A stretch of DNA of 64,000 bases from Anthoceros angustus. Taxonomy: Eukaryota > Streptophyta > Anthocerotopsida > Anthocerotales > Anthocerotaceae. The DNA lies in contig MU008161.1 in NCBI GenBank assembly GCA_010909165.1, positions 806,001 through 870,000 on the forward strand. The letters run 5' to 3'. How positions within the stretch are numbered: position 1 is the first letter of the stretch; the number at the start of each line of letters is the position of its first letter. The notes under the pieces were generated by a model. The model searched no databases and was not told the DNA's origin. It saw only the letters and a program-made list of their open reading frames with translations. The position numbers and the translations under genes were made by a program. Positions 13,321 to 26,800 of the stretch are shown here, piece after piece.

Positions 13321-13447
13321 TACGGGGCCATAAGACAAATTTTGAGTAGGGGGGTATAAGACAGAGTTTGAGCAGAGGGGCCATAAGACAAAGTTGAGTA
13401 GGGGGGCCATATGACAGAGTTTGACTAGATGGCCATAAGATAGTTGG
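13321..13447. repeat. Imperfect 25-29-bp tandem repeat, about five units
   Basis: Units of the form GGGGCCATAAGACA(A/G)AGTTTGAGTA are repeated head to tail with small indels. This lies 470 bases upstream of the UFL1 start, with nothing else recognisable between. Confidence 0.75.
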
Positions 13448-13920
13448 AAACCTAAGCAACTGATGCTGTAGACTATAAGTGAATTTTTGACCTAGCTTTG
13501 AGGCTGTCATAGCTATGCTGCTTATGGGCGACATGTCCCCGGGGGTCCCAACCGACACCATTGGTCCAAAGGGTTCGCATGCGCTATGGAATAGGGTCTT
13601 TCTCCATATTACATGGAAAAAACTAAGCCTAAACTATAATATTCTAACTCCGTTTAGAGTATGAGAATATATGTGACAGCTTTTGACGTGCGAGGGAGAC
13701 GACAATTGTCGATTGCATGATTGCATGGGATGTTTGCGAGCTTAAACATTTCAAAGATACAGATACAGATCCAGAGTCAAAATTTGTTCTCCGAGCCGTG
13801 AAGCTTGTTGCGTAGTGGGCACCCAGCGGATCAGGGCTGCGGTTGGGGAAAGGGTGCTGGGAAGCTGTCAGGTTCTGCTCAAGGGTAGCATTGGCCCGGC
13901 TGCCCAGGACGACTGCAAGC

Positions 13921-16900
13921 ATGGATGCAGAATTGTTGGCACTGCAGAAGCTGTTCGCAGCAGCGCAGGAGGCTAAGTCGACTGCAAGGCTATCTGAGCG
14001 GAACGTTGTTGAGCTGGTTACGAAGCTTCAACAGCTGAAGCTGCTGGATTCGGATTTGTTGTACACTCTATCGGGGAAGGAATACCTGACGCAGGTACTT
14101 GGTGGTGGTTGTACTGCATGGAAGTCACGATATGGAGGGATTTTGGGGCGTGAGATGATCGCGGTTGAGGGATGTCTCGATTGGAAAACACTTCTGACTG
14201 ACTACTGGGAAGAGCTGTTTGCTGCACATGTTTTGAGATGCAAGTCCTGCCCTCTGTTGAAATGACTCTTTTGGGTTTTTGCAGCAACAACTCAAAAAGG
14301 AGGTGGAAGGAGAAGTCAAGCGGCTTGGTCGCGTGTCGTTGGTTGATCTGGCAGCCACCTTAGGCGTTGACCTGTATCATGTGGAGAAGCAGGCTGAGCT
14401 TGTGGTGGCTAGCAATCCTGATCTGTCATTAACACAAGGCGAGGTCTTGTCCTCCTCATTTTGGGACAATCTAGCAGAAGATGTCAACGAGACATTACAA
14501 GAAGCTGGGCACATCCCTCTGGTAGACCTCGCCAAACGTTTTAGTGTTGGGGCTGAGCTCTTGTCTTCTGCGTTGGAACCACGTTTGGGCAAACTGGTAC
14601 GCGTTCTTCTGCTTTTTCCACATGGATGGCTCGTGTTGTCCTACGTTTTCTCTAATTGTGGGCCGACTGATCTCTAGACTCATTTTGCTCAGCGACGCAG
14701 ATAAACGGCAAACTTGAAGGTGGTCAGCTGTTCACTCCTGCCTTTGTTTCCCGTGTTCGAGCTATGGTCCGAGGCTCTGTTAGAGCTCTGACAGTGCCAA
14801 CCCCTTTATCCACAATTTGGGCATGTGTCCAACAAGAGCTCCGAGACGGAGACAGATCTGATGGAGGAGCTCTTGGAGAGGGTGGTCTGTTCCACTCTTT
14901 GCTCAATGGTCTGGTTGATGCTGGGGAAATTTTGGGAACGCTTCGTGGAGGTGGGGCATCTTGGACACCTTTGGTGAGGACTAGTTCTTAGGTCAAGAAC
15001 TGTAATATCTCCTTCTAATGTATGTTTCATGCAAGGCACTTCCCTGGCGGAAACTTAGAATTGTTGCTCATTTTACTATGATATGGTCCCTGTCTTCATG
15101 TCCCACGTTTCCTGATCCTGCAGGTGTTCTCCAAATCGCAACGAGATAGTATTGGCACTTTCTTTTCACAGGTCAGTACCAATCAATTATAAGTGTTGGT
15201 TGCACCAATATTTGCTTTCTGTAAGTTCCCTTACCCTAAAGAGGGTGTTTGTAAGGAATATGCTGTCTCATTGTTTGTCTAAGGTGTCCCACTGATGATA
15301 TGGAAACAGAATGGCTACATCGGTTATGATGTACTACGGAAACTGGCTGTACCCCAACCAAAACCTTATTTACAGGTCTACTGTTTCTTGTGGAACTTCT
15401 TTTCGCTTTTGGGGCCGATGGCTTTAGACCAATGAATGAAATTGGTCCTTGTGCATGCCGACAGACTATTTTTCCAGAAGGCGTTGCCTTACATTCTGTG
15501 TTTGTGCACCCAACATTCATCAATGTAATAGACGCCGCAGCGGAAGAAGCTGTGAATGGAGGTGGATGGTAGGTATACAATGCAGTGCACCTCAAGTTTT
15601 CTGAAGTAGTCTGAATTTTGTTGGCTCTTGTTTTATTCTGGGAGTTGGTTGCAGGTTTGATGCACTTCCTTTGGTGCCGTCATCCTTTGGGACATCCGAT
15701 GCCGCAAAGTTGTTGTCTGTATGTCCATCTGTGCAAAGAGCACAGAAAGTAAGTAGTTGATATCACAATGCTAGTGGATTCTGAACATTCTTGCAGCAAG
15801 CCTCAGCTCAATCTAACTGCTTCCAATTATAACTTTTGCAGGAAGGAAGTGCAGAAATAATGGCTGACACTTGTGTTGTGAGCAGCATTTTCATTAAGGT
15901 GATGTGGAGTCCTTAAAGAGCCGTCGCATTTAAGGCGCTCCAGCTCTTGTTTGACTCTCCATGTAGAATTACACCTGCTCGGACATGACGTACCTTTAAA
16001 GCTCACTTTCCTGTGTCCTCTCGCTTGCAGGGTTTATTGGAAAAGTTTGAAGAGGAGGTCAGGAAAATGGCTCACCTTAGACTGGCAGCCGCGCAGCCCT
16101 TGGCAGAAGCTGCTGAAAATGGTAGCTCTCACCATGACATGGATAGGGAGGATGTTCAAAATGACAAGAGCAGTAGACAAAGTAGGGGAAAGGCCACACA
16201 TTGTACACCGAAATCAAAGGTCACAGCAGATAGTAAGGTAGAGGAAGGTGGCAAAGCAGCTAAAGGGCGAAAGAAAGGAAAGGCTAAAGGGGGTCCAGTC
16301 AAAAAAGAGGATGGAGAATTAGGTGTCGCAGATAGCTCTGTACCATCCAGATCAACGCTTGAAGAGGAAGCCGCTATTCCCTCTGCGGAAAAAATTGCAG
16401 GGAAGTTAGTGGAATGGTATCCTGACATGGAAACTGCTGGAGCAGGTAGTATCACTCTTCAGACACCTCCCTCTTGAAGTCATGTTCAACTATTGATGTG
16501 TGCCACTGATTCCTGAACTTTTGTGATTGGGGTCCAGATGATGCGGATTCGGGTTATCTGTCCAGCGTCCTGGCTTCTTGGCTAAGGCCAAAACTCGTGT
16601 CATCCTGGCTAGCAATTAAGCGTGCTATTTTCACTGCACGGGCTGATGAGAGAAGACGCAGTCTGGATTCTTTACAGCAGAAGATTGGGGAGGTAACTCA
16701 TGGTTTCAGCATGTCCTGCAGTACATGCTTGTGGTTGTGTTGGGTCTTGTTCAAAATTGGTGGTTGTGCAGATTCAAAGTTCACGAATACCACCAGAATT
16801 TTGTTGATTCAATTATGGAATTTCGCATGCATGCAGGCCTACGCTAGTCTGCAGCTGTATTCGAAGGCAATAGAGCTGTTTGAAGATGACAAGACCATAT

Positions 16901-18429
16901 CTGTAAGGTTCTCAGATGTGGATCACTGACTTCATTGGAAGCCTATGGAAAGTGGTCAAGCATTTGATTCCCTGTGTCCTCATTGCCTTATTCTTGATAG
17001 CCTTTCACTGTAATGATTGTCAGGTCGTTTTGCAAAGGCACTTGTTACGGACTGTTGCTTCTGAGATTGCCGACATGTTTTTGACGACTCAGGTTTTCCA
17101 TCCTCAGTCGACTGTCATCAATTTTTCTGCATTTGTCTGCAAGGTTCAGTATTGCTGTAGGATATTTCTGTGCCAAATTGCAATGTGGGTGGCAGGTCTT
17201 GGAGAAAAAATTGGACCAGGGAGAAGCAGCTCAATTATCTGAGTTTTCACAGCCTTTAAGCACGTCTCAGCGATTATTTATGGTTTGTACGAAGCGTTTA
17301 GCACAATTTGTCACCCATTGGCATTCTGCGATGTACAGTTGTTTGAGTTCTGAAAACCTGGACTGCGGTCCCATGTACTGTGGTGCAGGCAAAGACCCTG
17401 TCCACCTCTTCACTTTCAAGGGCAGCAACCTCAATGGCGGAAGCTTTGGAAGGGAAGGTGAGATGGCTCGCAATCTTTATCGGTGTTACCGTTACATTCA
17501 GTGGTGTTCCACAGGTTATTGAAATGGAGTCACTCTTTCTTCTCACAGGATGTTGATGCTTTTGATGCAAGCTTGGAAGAAGTTATGAGGGAGAGGTAAA
17601 GTAACTTGGAAATAGCTTGATATTGGCGCAAAAGGAATAGATTTTACGGCCTTCTAATCACTAGCCTTGATGTAGTGGTCTCCGGCTAAAGAAGATGGAC
17701 AAGAAGGGAGAAAGAGCATTGCTGCATTCCTATGGCAAGGTTGGAACACGTTTGGTCCGCGCCACAATTCAAGTACTAAATCAAATGTGAACCTCCTTGC
17801 TGATACGATCCGTTTTACTGAGTGGCCTCAGGTCCTTCAACAGCAAGTTGAGGGCGAAACGGATCCTGTCGCTTTGCTCCCCAAGGTTGTGGGTCTTCTC
17901 TTCATCCAGGCAAGTTCCTATGGTGCCGGTTGTAGCGAGTCTCTGATCTTTGATCCACATGGTATCGGCTATGACACTGCATAAGCAACATGCAGGTCCA
18001 CAACAAGGCTTTGCAGGCACCAGGCAGGGCTATTGCTGCAGCAATAACTCGCCTAGAGGTTAGTGTTTGCATTCACATCCATCCCATCGTGGACAGAACT
18101 TGCTGCATCTAAATGCCACCGTTATACCCCTTTCCAGAAGAGCATCCCAGAGAACTCGTTCAGCGCCATTCAAGAGTACCACGGAGACATTGTCCGCTTT
18201 CTTTCCATGATTACATCAAGTGTAAGTGCCCCATTCACCCTGTTGTGTACCATCACGTCAGCTGACACAAACGTGCTAATAGATTTGTTCACAAACTGGA
18301 CAGGACGATCCTGACACGTTGGAACAATTGGAAGTAGAGCGAACTGCATTGAGAACTAAAATGGACAATGTGAAAGCTCTTGTTGTCTCGAGCGTTGGTA
18401 AATCCGCGTCATCTAGCAGCAGAGCTTAG
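13921..18429 (+). CDS. UFL1: E3 UFM1-protein ligase 1 (UFL1), 20 exons, 816 aa
   Basis: UFL1 transfers the ubiquitin-like modifier UFM1 to substrates such as ribosomal protein uL24 at the ER membrane, with DDRGK1/UFBP1 as adaptor and no RING or HECT domain. Exons: 13921-14094, 14285-14596, 14701-14973, 15124-15171, 15310-15375, 15465-15568, 15655-15748, 15842-15898, 16031-16445, 16538-16692, 16837-16902, 17024-17092, 17196-17282, 17389-17457, 17549-17595, 17676-17739, 17832-17909, 17996-18058, 18138-18221, 18304-18429. Phases agree throughout, giving 816 residues against about 819 in Arabidopsis. Diagnostic stretches are SERNVVELVTKLQQL, DLYHVEKQAELVV, a Lys-rich linker in exon 9, LRLKKMDKKGERALLHSYGK and VHNKALQAPGRAIAAAI. 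The start is MDAELL, conserved in plants; an in-frame ATG at 13843 would add 26 unconserved residues. Intron 17 uses a GC donor. Confidence 0.96.
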
Positions 18430-19114
18430 AACAGATCAAACACTCATTGATAACTATAACCTGGCCACGTTCAGTGTAACGGAAACACCTACGGTGAGCT
18501 TTTAAGAAACATCCACAGCATGAAAGACCAGACCGTCCGAGATAACCCCAGGAGTTTATCAGCCCATTTCAACGAAATATTTTTTATATGGTTATTAGAT
18601 AAGATAGTTAATTTCTACCAACGCTCTCAACAATAGTTACGAGGTTGCTCTCCTCTACTTCTACATGTGCCTGAAAAAACTTTGACCTCAACGACCTCTG
18701 CACGCAACATAACGATCTCGCTCACACCGAGCAATGGTCAGGAAGCCGAGGATCTTTCGTTGGCTCTTTCCTTGGTTAGGGCTCCACTTCGCATGTAACT
18801 TGACTTAGGCCGGTAAAGAAGTCGGACAGGGTTTGGGTTTGAACTTCACGCTCGATGACTTGAAAGGTTTCCTGAACCAGCCGCTTCCTTGCCCCAACGC
18901 ACATTAGAGAGTGTTGTTGCTACGACCCGCTGCTAGCAAGGCACGAAGTAGAGGAGGGAGATCTTCATCGGCTGGGATGTTGAGCCTATATATCACTACA
19001 AGAGGAAGCGCCCTTTCACAACACATTTCACAATGCATTTTACTATGTGACGTTATAAAATGATCGCCTGATGCGTTGTGGGAGATGAAGCTTCATAACC
19101 TTGCAAAAAGTGGT

Positions 19115-19519
19115 AACATGGACGGATTGTTTTTTTTTTAATTTGGTATTTTGAAGATAATTCAAAACAAACTCGGGAGAGAAATCTTCAGCAAGGGTTT
19201 CTGATTCGCCTATGTTATACATCGTATTATCGCAATAGAAAGAGACTATACTCTTCCCAAGGTCATATAAATACGTGCTTACATACCATCGCAAGTTATG
19301 TGGGACTCGGGAAAAGCTCCCTCACCCTCTAAAACTCCCCACCACTACCATTGCCGAAAATAAGGGCTGCCATACATTGCTATGTCCGCTCCGAAAATAA
19401 GGCCTGCCATACATTGCTATGTCTCGCTCCGAAAATAAGGGCTGCCATACATTGCTATGTCTGCTCCGAAAATAAGGGCTGCCATACATTGCTATGTCTG
19501 CTCCAACATGGACGGATTG
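19115..19519 (-). mobile_element. Retroposon-like insertion with 15-bp target-site duplication and poly(A) tail
   Basis: The 15-mer AACATGGACGGATTG occurs at 19115-19129 and again at 19505-19519. Directly inside the left copy is a run of ten T (19130-19139), which is a poly(A) tail if the insert is read on the minus strand. A long direct repeat plus a poly(A) tract at one end is the signature of target-primed (LINE-type) insertion. The 375-bp insert contains the 37-bp array in its 5' half and AT-rich sequence in its 3' half. The family is unknown. Confidence 0.55.
19354..19504. repeat. 37/38-bp tandem array, four copies
   Basis: CCGAAAATAAGG begins units at 19354, 19391, 19429 and 19466. Each continues with CTGCCATACATTGCTATGTC. 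The copies are nearly identical, so the expansion is recent. Confidence 0.9.
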
Positions 19520-20862
19520 ATCACAAGGATCCACATCACCATGCACAATGGTAGGATAACATGACAGCACTTGCCACATCATCTATCCGTACATCAGCAG
19601 CTGGCATGGCGGATTACATTGACCACGTCTCATGACATGGCGCAATTTGATTGATCATTGTCAAGTTGATGTAGCTCATTTTCATTGATTACTTTTTTTT
19701 GGATGATGTGGCGCATTTTCATTGGCTCACGGTTGGTGACGTGTCCCATTATATGTTGTCTCACTAGAAGAGGCAGATATAGACTGTTATTTGTTGAGAG
19801 TTTTCGCCGCCCCTTATCTTATTCTCGTACCATGGGATTGTGACCCCTTCCATTCAGTTTCCACATGCCGTGACGAACTACCTGCATTTGTAGTCATATG
19901 AGTTGTACTTACGAAGTTATTTGAATATTATGAAATCAGCCTATTTGCTGTAGTTAATTGAAAATTTTCATGTCGAAGCTTCGAAGGAACGTTCCCATTG
20001 TTGTTTTTAGACAAAAAAGTATGTAGGTGCTAGTTCAACTCACATTCATAATCCTCAACTCATAATTAACACTTGTGCTTACGATCCTTTTTTATAGTGA
20101 AATTGTGCTTGCAATTCTTCACTTTATGTTATGGCCCTCCTACGAGCAACAAGGCATCTTTGTCCTCATACTCCTCAATTTGCAGGGACAAGCTCTCCAA
20201 TATTCTCTCCACAAAAACATTAGAATTGAGGATTTAAGGACCAACAATATAACCCATAGAGAAAAATTTGGTATGCAAGAAATATGGTATAATTTTTATA
20301 TTCCCTTTGGCAGTACACTAGAACGTATCTTTTCGTGGTTTGCATTCAATGAATCAATGAATTAAAGGAGTGGTCTCACACGAGAGAATCCGGCATGCCC
20401 AAACAAAAAGGAGAAAAAGAACTACGTGATGGGATAGACAATATGGATTCATTGCAAAGAATTACATCGAAAAATCTACAATGCATTGAAATTAATGTAT
20501 CCAGAAAATATCAATTATTTTTTCTTTTAAAGATGGTATACAAGGTAGGTAGCCCGAGGGAGAAGTCATACAAAGTGAATAGGGTGAATGGAGATAAAAC
20601 TATATAAAAAAAGAATAATAAAAGCTGTATTAGAGCGAGAAAATAAGGTTGTGTGCAAGTAGTGTATCCTTTCGTAACCCTGCGGAGACGCCACCTGCAA
20701 ATTGAGCTAGCGGTGTCGTTAGTGTCCATGGCGGGGCTTCGAGGACCTTGAATATAGGGACAAAGCACAGAGCGGAGCAGTGTCGTTTTCCTAACGAGCT
20801 TAAGGGGGAAATCTGAAGTCGGCTAACGGAGGCCGTGGTAAGCAGTCTCAAGGGTGACGAAA

Positions 20863-23800
20863 ATGGGGAAGAACGGAGGAGCTGCAGCTCCCGTGGTGCC
20901 AGCCGTTCCTATATCATGCCAGGTCAAGTGTGGGGGATGCTCGCGGGTGCTCAATGTGCCGGCAGGGATTTTCGATTTTCAGTGCCCCAAATGCAAGCTT
21001 GCGCAGGCTCTTCCCCCGGTGTTGCGCCAGCAGGCGCAGCAGGGAGGTGCTCGGGGAATTGATGCATCCAAAATTCAGCTCCCCTGCGCAAACTGTAGAG
21101 CCATCTTGAACGTGCCACCGGGGCTCACTCGGTTCGTGTGCCCGCAATGTCGTGTGGAGTTGGCGGTGGACCCTTCCAAGCTGCAGAACTACATGACCAG
21201 TCTAGCGCAGTTGAATTACATGAATGCGCAGAACCCTGGAATTTTGAGCTCTTCAGGGAATGCCAGCAGCATTGCGGACGACGCCATTGCCCGGATCCCT
21301 CACTTCACTGGACTTGCTGGTTTCCAAGAAGAAGTGAACGAGGTACATCCATGTAACAAACTAGCACTCCTGAATGCAGTGTTATCTGGTGTGGGATGTG
21401 GCTGTTGGGCCTGTACCTCTGGACCGTGGAATAAGCTCGGGCAAGTGCCAAGTTACCACGAAGATGAAAGAGGTTCATGTCGAACAGGCCTGCCAGCAGA
21501 CCGCGGGCTGTGGTGTTATGTGTTTAGCGGCTGCAGCCCCTACTCTGACGGGTGACTTGTTACAGGTAGCTTTGGAGGTGGAGCAGGAGGAGGATGAGGG
21601 CGGGACATCTGGTGACACTTTCACCGATTATGTACGTACCTCTCCTCATTTGCCCTCTAGATGATGCACGACGTAAGTAACAGTGTCGGTTCTCCTCTCT
21701 CAATTTTTGAATTCTCCCGCACTGAATTCGTCGTTGCTGTGCCTGCAGCGTCCCTCGAAACTTTCGCTGGGGCCTCCACATCCAGACGCTATTGTTGAAA
21801 CGGCATCTTTATCAGCTGTGCAGCCTCCCGAGCCGAAATATGTTCCAAAGATAGCAGAGGAGAAGAATGTCGCGTTGTCTTGCTTACAACTGGAAACGAT
21901 TGTCTACGCCTCACAGGTGAGGGGGAACTTATTTGTATCATCATGGTTGGGCAGAATTTTATCCTCCGTTACTGAGCAGGATGGTGCAGAGACATGATCA
22001 CCATTTATCAGACGGTTCACGATCGGGGTTTTTCCTGGGCGATGGAGCTGGTGTGGGAAAAGGCAGAACGATTGCAGGACTGATATGGGAAAATTGGCAC
22101 CATGGCAGGAGAAAATCTTTGTAAGTTGATAGAAAAGTCCAACCATACATCCGATGGTGAGAGGCAAAAGTTTCAAAGTTCAGGAGCCACCGTCTAGTCA
22201 GATGAATTTCCTCACAAGTATGTTGTCACTGTATGCAGATGGTTGTCTGTTGGATCGGACCTTAAATATGATGCTCGGCGGGATTTAGATGATGTGGGAG
22301 CGAAAGAGGTGGAAGGTGAGCAGTTTGTGTGAGGAGCGGTGTTGGTGTGATACACCTTTTTTTTTTGTTTTTGCACAGTTGATCTTTGTTTTGTGCTGCA
22401 ATTCGCATTGATGATTCTGGACCTCAATGTGAGACCGAGCAAGACTATTAATTTTCCAAGCGTGACAATGTGTTGCATTACTCTTTCACTGCACATGCAG
22501 TTCATGCTCTCAATAAATATTCGTATGCAAAGCTGGACTCCAAGTCTATAGGTCTGAAGGAGGGTGTGATCTTCCTCACATATAGCAGCCTGATAGCCTC
22601 AGCGGATAGTGGTCGTACACGGCTCCATCAGCTGGTGCAGTGGTTTGGTGGGCAATATGATGGTCTAATAGTCTTCGATGAGGTAAGAAATTAGAGTTAC
22701 AGTCCATCTGTAAGTCTGGAGTAACTTGCTGCAGCCTTGTTCGACACTATGATGCATGAGAGTCACTAAAGTTTGGTCTCTTCCTTTTTGGAGGGCTGTG
22801 TAGTGTCACAAGGCGAAAAATCTTATCCCTGAAGCTGGAGGGCAGGCAACGAGAACAGGCGAAGCTGTTCTTGAACTTCAGGTATGTTGTGCTGTGTGAC
22901 AAGCTTTTGTTGGTGCGTGCGAAGCAGTCTGTGAACCTACTTCGTGCCTGTCTTTTTAATGGTAAGCAGAATAGGTTGCCACAAGCACGGGTTGTCTACT
23001 GTTCTGCAACTGGAGCGTCAGAACCTCGCAACATGGGATACATGGCCCGTTTAGGATTGTGGGGAACTGGAACAGATTTCCCCAATTTCCAGGCTTTTCT
23101 GGGTAAGTTTAGTATACTTTAGTCAAAATGATCTTCAAGTGGCCCAGGACCGCTTGTGTCAACGTTGTTGATGTGTGGTTTGCGTTAAAGCTTTCCATCT
23201 CTAACCAACTGCTCTCCTTCCGTGGAGTTACAGCTGTGGAATTACAGTTTAGTTGTATTCTTAGAGAGGCCTGCATGCCTTCCTGTGATAGTAAACCTCC
23301 TTCCTGTGAAGCTCTCAACCTCGCACCCAGAATGTATAGTTGGACAATGACTTGTTTAAAATCAGGGGCTCTTGAGAAACGAGGAGTAGGAGCATTGGAG
23401 CTTGTCGCTATGGACATGAAGGCCAGGTTAGCCATTGCTTGTGTGAGACAATAGAATGCTATGTCAGATGTCTGCCAGGAGTAGCAACCAAATAGGTGTT
23501 GTAGGCAGTGACGTGTGGGAGCTGGGAGGACTGTATCCATTTCAGGTTGTAGAATGGGTTTTCACCAACTCATAAGCTCAGGCTTTGCAATTTTGGACTG
23601 CTATTGGTTCCGGTCATGTTAGGAACTCTTAGATCTGGCCTTATCTTGACCCATCATGTGTATCTGCAGGGGCATGTATGTGTGTCGAACTCTGAGCTTC
23701 AAGGGTGCGGAGTTTGATATCAGCGAAGTGCCTCTAGAGCCTCCAATGGAGGTCAGCAGCTCATTTTTGCCTCCTGACAAAGTTGCCAATCGAATTCAAG

Positions 23801-26800
23801 ACTCAACCAACTGATTTATCAATTCCAGGAAATGTACTTGCATGCCGTCAGAGTCTGGTCTGAGCTACGCGTTCACCTGTTGGCTGCTATGGATGCTGTT
23901 CCTGAAAAGAAAAGTAGACCAAGTCAGAGTCAGTTATGGCGTTTATACTGGGCAAGTCATCAGGTACGTACTGACTGGTGCTTGTAGATGGTATAAGAAA
24001 TCGAACCGTGCAGTGCACCACCAGGGTTTGATGCTTTCTCATGTACGGACTATGAAATGCAATGTAGAGATTTTTCCGGCACATGTGCATGGCTGCCAAA
24101 GTCCCTGCTGCAGTGAATCTGGCAAGGCAAGCACTTGAAGAAGGTAAGTGTGTGGTGATCGGCCTTCAAAGTACAGGCGAAGCTCGAACTGAAGAAGTTA
24201 TCACCAAACAGGTACCACTTTACTTTTGAGCTACTTCGTGCATGTTTGCACACCCCTGAGAACATGACCCTCTGGTGCCCATGCTTCTTGTATTCGTTCC
24301 TTTAGTAAAGTGGTCAGTTCCCCAGGGTGTCGAACTGGATGATTTTATTTCTGGACCGAGGGAGCTCCTGCTGAAGTTGGTTGATGAGCACTATCCTCTG
24401 CCTGAGGAGCCAAGGTACAAACCCTCTGGTATGTCTATTGGGAACGTATGCCAGTTGCAACCCTGCTGGATTCTTCCTCCAAGAAGTCTCTCCATACAAA
24501 TTTTCTTTCCAGATGCTTTCAAAGTATGCTCTCATAGCATGCTTTAACATATGCTTTGTACACAGGTGACGAGATTTCAAAGACAGATCTACCAGAGAAA
24601 CGAGCAGTGGGTAGTGCAAGTTTGTCTGGCAAGGGGAAATCAACAAAAGCAGGCCTCCCAGAGAATGTTAATGAAGAAGTTACTGATGAGGAGGATGATG
24701 ATGAAAGTATGCTCTGAACTCCTGTATGGCATGGTGTGGGATTGGCTTTGCATCTATTGAGTTCAACAGGGTCTTGTGCTGCGTGATTTGGACATTGACG
24801 AGGGAGGAGGAGGATGATATTGTGAATTGTTCTCTGAACTCTTGTACTGGATGTAGGATTAGTCGTGCATTTATCTTGTTTCACTATGTGCAGCTGAGTC
24901 AGACATTGAACATGGAGAGAGTGATGACGACGGTAGAATCTGTGTTGTCTGCCAGAAAGAAGATGTAACTGCTGTAAGTGTTTCATCAGGCTGTCATTGC
25001 TGAGTGTGTCCTGTAGCCTTTACTCTTCCAGATAGCAAACGAGAAATGATTCAATCTACTTTTGTATTTCAGGAAGGGCAGGAAACAATTCAGTGTTTTC
25101 AGTGTGGCATGGGCTTTCACACTTTCTGTCTCAGGCCTTGTCCAATGGAACCAATCTCTGACAGTTGGGTGTGTTTCAACTGCGAGGAGAAAAATGCAGA
25201 ATTTCACCAGGTTCAAAAAGAATTGTGGCGCAGGCAAGTGTAGAAGCACTTTTGTTTTTCTGGTTAGTGGAACAACACGTCTGTGGTGATCTTATAGGAT
25301 TTTTCTCCAGATACGATGAGGCCAAGGAGCGGAAGCGTCTGATTCTTGAAGTCATAAAAGGAATGGGTCTACCAAATAATCCTCTTGATGACATTATTGA
25401 TCAGGTCTGATAAGAAAAGAGAAATTTCACGAAAATGCCATGTGGACTGTTGTTTGCGTTTCTCTTTTCAGAGTGCACTGGTCCCTAACAAAGTCAATGT
25501 GTAGCTTGGTGGCCCAGATGCTGTTGCTGAGATGTCTGGCAGGCGTGGGATGCTGGTGAGAGCAACAAAAGGGAAGGGTGTCGTCTACCAAGTTCGGAAT
25601 ACGTGCGCTCTTTCACCTTATACTCTTGCTTTCCGGTTTCTTGACTACTATTCTGGAGGATACGGTTTCTGAGTGAAGACGGTGGGTAACAGGAAGGAAG
25701 TGTCAATGGAGATGATAAACATTAATGAGAAACAGCAGTTTATGGATGAAAAGAAACTTGTTGCTGTGATTTCTGAGGCAGCATCTGCTGGTGTATCACT
25801 TCAAGCTGATAGGCGCGCTCGCAATCAGGTCTGCTTCTCGATTTTGGATTACTTGACGCACAGCAAATGTTAGAATCTAACGGCACGAGTGCTGTCATTC
25901 GTGTTATCATTGGAATGGACGTACAGCATTGTGAGAGCTAGACTTGATGCTAACGCTTGAGGCTTGGCTGCTGTGTAGAGGAGACGAGTGCACATTACAC
26001 TTGAGCTTCCGTGGAGTGCTGATCGTGCCATTCAGCAATTTGGCAGAACGCATCGCTCAAATCAAACCTCTGCTCCTCAGTACAGGTATCTGTGCGGCAC
26101 TTGTCCTGGAATTTTAGCATCAAAGAAGATGTAGGATATTATAGCCCGCCTTACTGAATATTTGAATGTCAGTATCTATTTCTGTAGAACAAAGTTGTTT
26201 TCCCGTTCGTTTGCAGATTGCTTTTTACAACTCTTGGAGGAGAAAAAAGATTTGCGTCAATAGTGGCTAAACGCCTAGAAACACTGGGAGCATTAACACA
26301 GGGTGACAGAAGGTCTTTCTTCGATTGTCTTTCTGCAGCCGCTTTTGTTGGTTGCATTCTAGTTCTGATGCGCACTTCTGTTAACAGATCTGCTGGTCCA
26401 TCTTTGAGTGCATTCAACTATGATAGTCCATATGGAAAGAAAGCCTTGACAGTGATGTACAAGGCAATAATGGAGCAGGTGCTTACTTCTTTCATCTTCT
26501 GATCATGAAATGAAATCTACAGTGGGGCTGTGAATTTTATTTTACTGAGCACTGCTTCTGCTTGCTGCGTCTACAGGCGGTATGTCCCACTGCACCACCT
26601 GAGTGCACGGGTCCAGACACAGAGGATGCAAGGAAATTCTACCAGGATATGAGAGAAGCTCTTTTGACGGTCGGGATCATTAGAGATGCTGGTTTGTTCA
26701 TTTCTTAAGTTATGGTCCAGTTGTATGTGGTTCGCTGCAGCGTCGCATGTTTCATCACCAAAAGGTTTGTTTCTGGTGGGCGGTTGACTTCCGGTTTTTG

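Larger units (their letters stand above)
18430..20862. other. Spacer between UFL1 and FORGETTER1
   Basis: No gene is supported here. The spacer holds the poly-T-bordered insertion at 19115-19519 and AT-rich sequence around 19.6-20.6 kb. The sequence from about 20600 to 20862 becomes less AT-rich and probably carries the FORGETTER1 promoter and leader. Confidence 0.5.

Noticed and set aside
13843-13920. 26-residue N-terminal extension of UFL1
   Set aside because: UFL1 proteins begin at MDAELL; the upstream ATG is most likely in the leader.
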